Source of the DNA: Oryzias latipes
Lineage: Eukaryota > Chordata > Actinopteri > Beloniformes > Adrianichthyidae
Assembly: GCF_002234675.1 (NCBI RefSeq)
Contig: NC_019879.2
Location: 2,724,619 to 2,788,618 of the forward strand
Direction of reading: 5' to 3'
Length of the DNA stretch: 64,000 nucleotides
Shown here: positions 27,201 to 36,200 of the stretch, piece after piece
How the letters are laid out: every line of letters starts with the position of its first letter
Numbering within the stretch: the first letter of the stretch is position 1
Notes under the pieces: generated by a model
What the model was told of the DNA's origin: nothing
Database searches by the model: none
Seen by the model: only the letters and a program-made list of their open reading frames with translations
Translations under genes and position numbers: made by a program

Positions 27201-30200
27201 ATTGTGCTACAAATAACAATAATGTCCGACTGACATCAGAAAACTGGTGCTGAGAATTAAAAACCTTTTTCACATTTAGCTTGCATTTTCAGCTTATCAC
27301 TATAAAAAAATGCTTTTTTTTGTAATTGCAAGCATTAAATGTAAGCCAAATGTTGCAATCATGAGGATGATTTGTTGATTTCCCATCTCAGGTCATGAAG
27401 AATGCCTTTTGGTTGCCTTGGCAACTAATATTCAGCTGCTTTTCTCAGATCGATGGGCTTTCTACATTTATGTGTGAGGCATTGGCAAGAAGCTTTGTAT
27501 TTTTCACATCATAGACATAATTAATGTTGACTATCCGCAAAAAAAAAAAAAAATAACCAAAAGAGGATAAATGGAAGGAATTTTTTAAAATGGTCAAATG
27601 AAAAATGCATTTAGCTGGAACAGCTTTCCTCTCTGCTGCTGCACTGTGGCATCATTTTAATTATTTTTTGTTGTTTGAGTTTTTAGCGGGTGCTAATTAC
27701 ATTCAGAGAGATTTTGAAGTTGAACATACAAGTTAAATGGAGATGTGAGGCTAAAGCACTGGATTTTTGTCACAACTTTGGTTGTATTTGTTTTTTTAAA
27801 TGCCTCAGTGTTTTAGAAGAATTGCCATTGGTTGTCCTGCAACTATTCAGTATTAATATTTGTGAATATCAAAAGTTATTTGGCAGTCAAAAGCAACATT
27901 CTTCCCGCCCTCGGCAACATGTACTCAAGTGAGCACTTCCAATGAAATGTCTACATATAAGTCAGGGTTAATGGCTGACGAAGTGTGCATTATCACTTTT
28001 TAACGCACCACGTGGAAGCCTGAACTGTCCGTGGCGAAGTGCGTTAAAATGTGATAATGCACAGTTCGAAGGCCATTAACCTGCTTATACCATGGTCACT
28101 AAATAGTAACAAGTTTTTAGTCCTTAATTCTTGGGGATTTTTTTCCGATTTGGATCGCTTTTCTCACAAAAAGCGGACTAGCATACCACACCACGTAAAA
28201 AGTCAGCGTCGCGCCGCACCACCGCTGCAGTCAAGATTCGGCGATATAAAGCGATATATATATATGCTGATCTTTCCGATGGGTTGAATAAAGCATCAGT
28301 TCAGAGAGAAAGTTCACGTCTTACTGCTTGTTTTTGTCCAAACGATGAAGCAAAAGGTTGTTTTAAAGAAGCCAGCGCAGTGATACAAAACATTTTAGCT
28401 AAGTGACCGGAACTTCTTTTTTCACCGTGCGGTTATCCTGTGGTATATCTCTTTTTAACGCACACCCAGCAGAATCGAGTATTCACCTGGACCATGGTAT
28501 AAGCTCATGTAAACATGCGTTGCAGGCGTCTGTGTTCAAAACTCTCAAATTTATGCATTGCTACGCAGGTTTCTACGACCATTTTTGGATTCTATGTACA
28601 AGATGTGTGGCCATTGGACACACGTTAGGAGTTAAACAGGTCAAACGTTGACCAATCAGGGTCTCTGGTTGAGCGCTGCAACACAACGCCTCAAACACAC
28701 GGCTGCCAGAGACCACTGCCCCTGACACTCTCTGATCGCATCTCTGTACATTGACTTAACCTTGGTACTGGGCGCCCCTGTCCCACAAATCACATTTGTT
28801 GTAGGCATAGTTTTACACACCATGAATCTGTGGCTATCCTTCAGTGATGTCACTGTCACAGTGTAGATAGATTATTCAAACAATTACCATTAGCTTAATC
28901 TTTTTTTTTCTGCCATTTTTAGTTGAGGTCTTCCTGCTCTCTGAAGTGGTGTAAAAAGCTACTAGAATATATTGTCCAGTGGAAAATAAAATATCAGATT
29001 CTGCGTGTTGATTCATTCATTGGAAGCATCATAGTCATGTAGGGGGTTTCCGTGGTGTAGCTCTAGTTGCACCTGTTCACTCACAGGCATGTTCCAGGAG
29101 AAAAGCAACATGTCGGGGAAGCTCTCCAAGTACGCTGGACAGGAGCCACTGTCACACTCTGGTTCTGTCTAAAGTTCCAAAGACTCTTTAAATCATTACT
29201 AAACAAGCTTTAGACATGTATTAAAAATCAAACTTCCATTTGATTCTGACATGTATACATTCAATTTGGGTTGACAAGGACTTCGATCGTCAACAGTAAT
29301 TGATATAAGATATTAGTGTGAAGTGTTCCCTTGCTATATTGTACTTTACCTTTAGCAGTCTCGCCGATTTGTGGATTAATTTTGCACAGTTTGCATGCTT
29401 TCCTTTTTCACAGCGCATTGTGTATTGCATCCTGATTGACTGTCTACCAATCCGTTCTCCAGTACAGAATGTGTTCAGCTTGTCAAATTTAATAAATCTT
29501 CGATACAATCAGATCTTTTCTTTTTCATGCTACAACAGCGGTCCCCAACCCCCAGGCCGCGGACCGGTACCGGTCCGTAGGTTATTTGGTACCGGGCCGC
29601 ACAGAAATAATAAATAACTCACATTCCTTCCATTTTATATATTTTGGAAACTTAAAGATGTTTGAGAAGGTTGCGTCAGGAAGGGCATCCGGCGTAAAAC
29701 ATTGCCAAATTTTCCATGCGACTCGTTCGCTGTGGCGACCCCTGATGGGAGAAGCCGAAAGTGGAAGTAAAGATGTTTTATTTTAAAAAATTGCCTGATT
29801 CTCTGTTACATCAGTCTATGTGACTCTTGACGCAGGCCAAGGTGCTCTTCTCGGTCACCTGATAGATTACCGCTAAAATGAATAAAAAAACAAACGTCTT
29901 TGGAAAGTTTTTTTTTGCCAAGGGGAAAAGGCCCAGCCAGGAGACAGAAGAGGAGCCTTCCACTTCCAAAGACAATGAAATCTACATTTAATAGACAGTA
30001 CTTCTTTTTTTACACCTTGGGAGCCAGTTTAGCTCGTGCTGGTTTGCGGCGCCTTCCGTCCGTGAAACCCGGGTTCGACTCCAGGCTGCTCCCTGTTCCC
30101 TTCTCTACCTCTGCCGGTTCCAAGCCCGGTTAGAGAAGGTTGCGTCAGGAAGGGCATCCGGCGTAAAACATTGCCAAATTTACCATGCGACTTGTTCGCT

Positions 30201-33200
30201 GTGGCGACCCCTGATGGGAGAAGCCGAAAGTGGAAGACTTCTTTTTTACACCTTGAGTGTGGGATGGAGAGAGGATGATGACACCTGTGCAATGTACGAT
30301 GACATGCTTGTCAAAATAAAAGCCCAGAGTTCGTCTTGACACATATCTCTTCCTCCTTCATCGCAGCGTTGCTACAATAATCGTCCGCCACATCTTAAAG
30401 ACTGGTCCGTAAAATGTTGTAAAATGACGTCATACTGGTCCGCGGCGTTAACCCTTGTGCTATCCTATTGGGTCAAAATGACCATCGACGTGTTCTCCCT
30501 ACCATGACAAAGGTGGATAAAGATGGAAAGATTTCATGTAATCCATGGACACCAGTGAAGATCACAAATCATTGTAGAAAAAAGTTCAGCGCACTGTCTA
30601 GTGGGTCTAGATGACCCAACTCCCAATTTCAAAGTGCCTAGGATAGCACAAGGGTTAAAAGGGTTGGGGACCACTGTTCTACAATACTGGACTTATTTTC
30701 TATCAACGATGAGAGTTTAAACAACAGAGAAAAATGTGAAAAATGTTCATGTCTGTCTGAGAAAAGTGTATAAAATGTGAGAGGTTTTACTGCCTTAAAA
30801 TATATAATAATTATAGGAATTAAGGATTACTACTTTGAGGATATAACCTATTGAGAGTTATTTTAAAGTATTGAATGAGGGAACACTGTTTTGTGTTTTG
30901 CAAGCTCATTCCATATGATAACTGTAAAAACACCCATGTCGGTCTATAGTGCCATAACTGTGTTTTATCGTCACTTGATTCTTATTTTTGGGGTTCCTCT
31001 TAACAAGAGAGATATTGGAACTATTCTCACCTGCAAGAAAATGTCAAATCTGAAGGTTTTTGAAGCCAAAAGGTACGTTTTTAATCTGCTCAAGAATGTG
31101 TCTGTGGACGGGCCAAACCCTTCAGATAAACATCTACATCTGAAAATAATAATGATTGACTCTACCCCTTTCCTTTTGTAACCCTTGTGCTATCTTAGAT
31201 GACCCCCCCCTTACATTGACGTGTTCTCCCTACCATGACAAAGGTGGATAAAGGTGGAAAGATTTCCTGTAATCCATGGACACAAGTGAAGATCACAAAT
31301 CATTGAAGAAAAAAGGTTCAGAGCACTGTCTATTGGGGTCTAGATGACCCAACTCCCAATGTTAAAGTGCCTAGGATAGCACAAGGGTTAATCTTCAATT
31401 TCCCTCCTCCTACTTCTTGACCCCTCCGCCTTTTCTTCCTTTTTTTTCTTTTACTTTTTTTGGAACCTCGTCACCGTCCCTAAAGTCCCACTACGATCGT
31501 CTTTTGATCTATTTTCAATTATTTAATTATAACTTTGTCGTTATTAGCCAAAATCATGCCTGTCCTAGTCGCTTTCTAAGACACAGTTTCTGGGGAGCGG
31601 CAGGAGTTCATCAAAAATTCACCTCTGAGTAGTGGAAGGGACCATTGGCAACCCCGCCCCAATTTTCCCTCCCCATTGCTGAGAGCTCGGAGCAGGGAGC
31701 TTGTGGTTCACCCACCGTATTTTCTGTGCCACAAGTAATGCTTGTTTTCAAGCTGCATTTTTTGCGTCTACTCCTGATTCACAATGTTTTGAATTGAAAA
31801 ATACTCAGAAATGCAGTTTTAAGCTTAATATTCTTTATCTATGTCCACCATTATCAGAAAAATGCCACTAGAACAAGTTAAAAACACAAAAAACACAGTT
31901 GTCATCGCACTGGGTCTTTAATACTCCACTCTTTACCTCTCTCTTCTCTTTTCCATCCCGTCCAAAAAATAAATTTATGCAAATCTGATTACTATAAATA
32001 ACTTTTAGCCTAAAATCCACTAGGGGTTTATACAAATATGGACCTTGTGTGCCCATAACCCCCTATTTTGACAGCAAAAACTGTCCAACACAAAAGGCCA
32101 TCAGAACAAGTAAAAAAAAAAAGAAATTAATAAATCAAATCATAATTTAACTCAGACATACGATGGATTTCTGTTAATAAATTGATTGTTTTTGCGTATC
32201 TGTACATGCAATAACTGAAAACCATGAACAATTGGTCAACCCTAAAAGATTAAAACGTATCACAGGGAAGGCAGACGTATCCCACATTTCCTACCCGTGT
32301 ACCCGGATGATTCAAACCTGTTTGATTCTCTGACAAACAGAACGAGACTGGTAAGTCATGGAGGGCTTGGCTAAAATTAGCAGTGATGTCTTGCTGTGTA
32401 ACAAGAGAAATGCTGGTCTGCTAACATCACAAAAATCTAACGCCAGGCACATTCCACTGTATAAATAACTACGGAGAGATCGAGGACGAGGGGCGGCCGA
32501 GAAAGAGAGATGAACGGAGAGAGGGAGAAGAAGTTCATTGAGTGATGGGACAGCTGAAGTAGACGCATGGCAACCCAGCAGAGAACTGCACCAAATCAAA
32601 GGGGAAATGAGGCATCAAAAGAAAAAAATGTCCCTTCCAGCACCAGTAACGTGTTTTCTGTTGATGTATTAAAGCCTATAGGTTGCTTCTTAAAGCAGAA
32701 TTCACAATATCACACCTGTATGTATTTGTGGAAAGTGATATCTTGTCTTTTCCCTTTCCTCTCCAACAGCAAAAAGTCAAAGCAGAACGACTCACTACGT
32801 CAGTCACCTCTTAGAGGTCATTTCTGTCCCCTATCACCTTATGCATTCTTAGAACAGATTTCTACGAAAATAAAATTTGGACCTAATCTATGACCACTAT
32901 AAGCTGCACTGTCAATGAACGGTCTATTTTAGAACTGATGTCATATTTAAGGTGCATTGAACTATAAACCACATTAAGCAAAAGAGTCACAGTTAAGTCT
33001 GTCAGTCAGTCAGACTCTGATGTGACACGCTACACGTTAGAAGCCGAAGCGTTAGCTGTGTTAGCGTATTCATGATCCCTGCAATTCCCAACCTTGTTTA
33101 CAGCACTCAAAAAAAAAAAAAAAAAACAGACAGATATTCCTAAAACAAACATTGCTGTGGCTATGCTAACTCCTAATCTTGTTAGTAACACGTACAAAAA

Positions 33201-36200
33201 CGCAGTCCGGCAACGCTGCACGTTAGCCGTGTTAGCATGTCGGACCAATCACTGTCGAATGGTTTCAACATGGAAACGCCCGTCTCTTGAAGCAATGTTG
33301 AGGGACTTTGCCTCATTTCGCGAGAGCTGGGAGTAATGCGTTTTCCATGTGTGCCGTCACATCTTGAATCGTCCGGTTGTTTTAGTCTATGTTAGTAACA
33401 TGTAAAAAAAGGTCAACATGGACTACATGTCAGCCAAGTTAGCTGACGCAATACTCAAACTTCTAAAAAAATAGCTGATACAAACATCAGGCCTGCTGTA
33501 ACTACGCTAACTCCCAACTTTGTTAATAGCAAGTTTACAAACACAGTCTTACACCTTATCGCATTTTAAATCACACCCAACCTTGCTTGGACTGGGATTA
33601 ATTAAGGTGGAATTAATTTGTTTTTTTTTGTTCTAGTTCTAGTTGTACGAAAAATACGAACTTAAAACAAAACTCAGCAGTTTACTCCAATTTGGAATCA
33701 ATGTTGATTCATTCGTGTGTGTTTTTACATGTTAAAGAAATTATCCAATCACATGAAAGTATTTGAATTTGGAATAAACTTGGCTTTTTTAAATTCGAAA
33801 AATGTTCTGCATTACTTGAAATTCTTTATCCTTCCATCTGTTTTAGTTTTCTAAAGCACCAAGTAACAAGGAAAGTTGTCCAAATTGGATCCATACAGAA
33901 AGCTAGAAACACTACAACAATATTCATTTCAGTCAGACAACCCTTGCAGAATAATATTTATTTCACAACATCTTTAGGTTGGATTTCACAACTTTGTTTT
34001 GGCATAAGGCTCCGTTCAATTCCTTGAGATAATTCTTTTTCCTTAAACTTTCGGGTAACAAACCCCGTAACGGAGCCCACAGGTGGAAGCCGGGGGGGAG
34101 GGAGGAGCGAAAAATGAGCGCTGAAGGTAAGAGAGAATGAACAATTGTGCACCTGACTTAAATAGGAGGCTGAGCAGGTGAGTTAATTGACTGACTCGCC
34201 CTAGGGGAGTAACCTGTAACTTTGTCGAGTGTGCCTGCCCGAAATGCGACGAGTCGCTATTTCAGATGTTGTAGAATTTGATCATGGGGCTTCATGTAAA
34301 ACAGTCTTCATTCTGCAGTCCACCATAATGTGTCGGCCGGCTTTTCTGGTGCTTTAGGTTTGAGCAAACTAGGAAAGAGGGTACAGCAGGATTCACAGAC
34401 TACATTTGGGGACTTTTTCCAAGAGGAAAGTACATCTAAAACACACACATCTCCTTGGAACCATACCAAAACCTTTCTGTTTTGGTTAAGCTGAAGTACA
34501 AGTACTGTCTATTTACAATCAAAGAATTGATTTTCATGGTTTCTTGCATTTCAGGACTTTTCAAGTATTTTTGACAGAAATATCAGGTGCAGGTCATCCA
34601 ATAACACAGGTATCTGATAATGATAAATCCGAATAACACGTGAACTATAGATATTTCACTAAAAACTAATACCACTAAGTTTATATTGACATTTGTCCAA
34701 AATTAGTCCTGGTTTTAAATCTACATTTGTGCAAATTAAATGTAATAAATGAAAGACTAGATGGAGTTCAAACAGATAAAAGCACCTAAGTGTTGTATAT
34801 TTTTCAGAAATGTTTCTTCCTTTAATATACCGGGTAATGCTAGAACCATTCCCAACACCATGTTCACAAAGAATACACATGTCGAGGTTTTGAAAGTAAC
34901 AGGAAGTTGGGAGGTTCCCTACATTAGCAGATCTGTAAAATTAATCAGATAATTGACAGATCATATCGAGTTTCTTAATATGGGATTTCTCTAAAAACAT
35001 GTAGCTAACATGTAGTTATAAGGAGATATCAGAATAATGATAGAAGTTGAAAGTTCCTGCATTTATGCACCTTCAACAAATATATTTAATAGTTTGACAT
35101 TGCCAAAATGTGTAAATTATGCACAGGAGATTTAGAGATTTTAGCTCCCACATGAGCAAATCTAATGGTATGACCTCCATGTTTCAAAACTAATGAGTGT
35201 GCATTAAGAAAAAAACAAAACAGGAAGTTTAAAAATGACCAGTTATGTGGACATACAGTATAAACGCACAATGATGAGCCACAATACAAAATGCACGTCG
35301 ACTAAACAGTCACTGGATGTTATTCAAAGTAGCTAACAGCATTTGGCCAACATATAAAAAAATGTAGGATTTATTTCTCATTCTTTAGGGGATTGGCTTT
35401 TGAGCATTGATGGATAGACACAGCCAAGCTGAAAAACCTCGGCTAGATCAGGAATTCAAAACATGTTTTAATCCTGCGTGGCCTTGTGAAAATCAGACCT
35501 TAATTAAAAGCTCTGCTCATCTGAAAAAAAAACAACCTTTCTAGTAATTTTGCCTGCATAAGGGAGAGTTTAAACAGGTCTGACACTTACTCTTAGAAAC
35601 TTGTTTGTAGATGCTCACTATGATTAAAAACTTGAACTATGTTTACTCCTCTTCTATTAATCGAATCAAATAAAACTTCATTTGTTTGGCACTTTCTCTA
35701 CTAGTTTGACACGCACACACAACAAACCACAAAATTATCCACTTATAAGATGCAAAGTACAAAGTAGAGCAGAAAGTGCTCTGAATAGTGTTAAATAACA
35801 ATCAGTGTATTCACAGTTTAGGCTTATACTGCAGAAAATGAAAAGGTTCGGACCAACCAAATGTTTGGTTCTTGCCTTCAAGCTGAATCTAGACAATCTT
35901 TGTTATTTTGGGAGTTTTATAGAAATCTTTTAATGACTAGATTTTATCACAGCTGGAGTATTTGTAGGTAAAGTCACAAGATTTTGAAGTTTCTTGAAAT
36001 TGTTGCTTGAAGTCATACAAGTTATAAGGTACTCAAAGTAGGGTTGAAGTACAGGCTGAAGTAATTTTGAAAGGTGATTCTTCTCAAAAATTTTACAAAC
36101 AGGTTTATTAACGCTTAGTTTGCTAATTAAGCAACTTCTTTGCACATATATACAGTGTGGCACAAAGGCGTGCAAACACTGTGATGGAATAATAAAAATC

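Larger units (their letters stand above)
29536..30676 (+). mobile_element. hAT-type element with 8-base target duplication
   Basis: Ends CAGCGGTCCCCAACCCCC and GGGTTGGGGACCACTG are inverted repeats. The flanks are TGCTACAA (29528-29535) and TTCTACAA (30677-30684), an 8-base duplication with one mismatch. Subterminal GGACCGGTACCGGTCC is typical of MER1-like hAT-Charlie ends (family recall). It hosts two SINEs and one piggyBac-like MITE. No transposase frame survives. Confidence 0.8.
29322..30887 (+). mobile_element. hAT-like MITE (CAGTGTTCCCT family), split by later insertions
   Basis: Left part 29322-29535 begins AGTGTTCCCTTGC. Right part 30677-30887 ends GAATGAGGGAACACT. Together they rebuild the family block order seen at 4280-4632. 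The middle (29536-30676) is a different hAT-type element. Confidence 0.7.
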
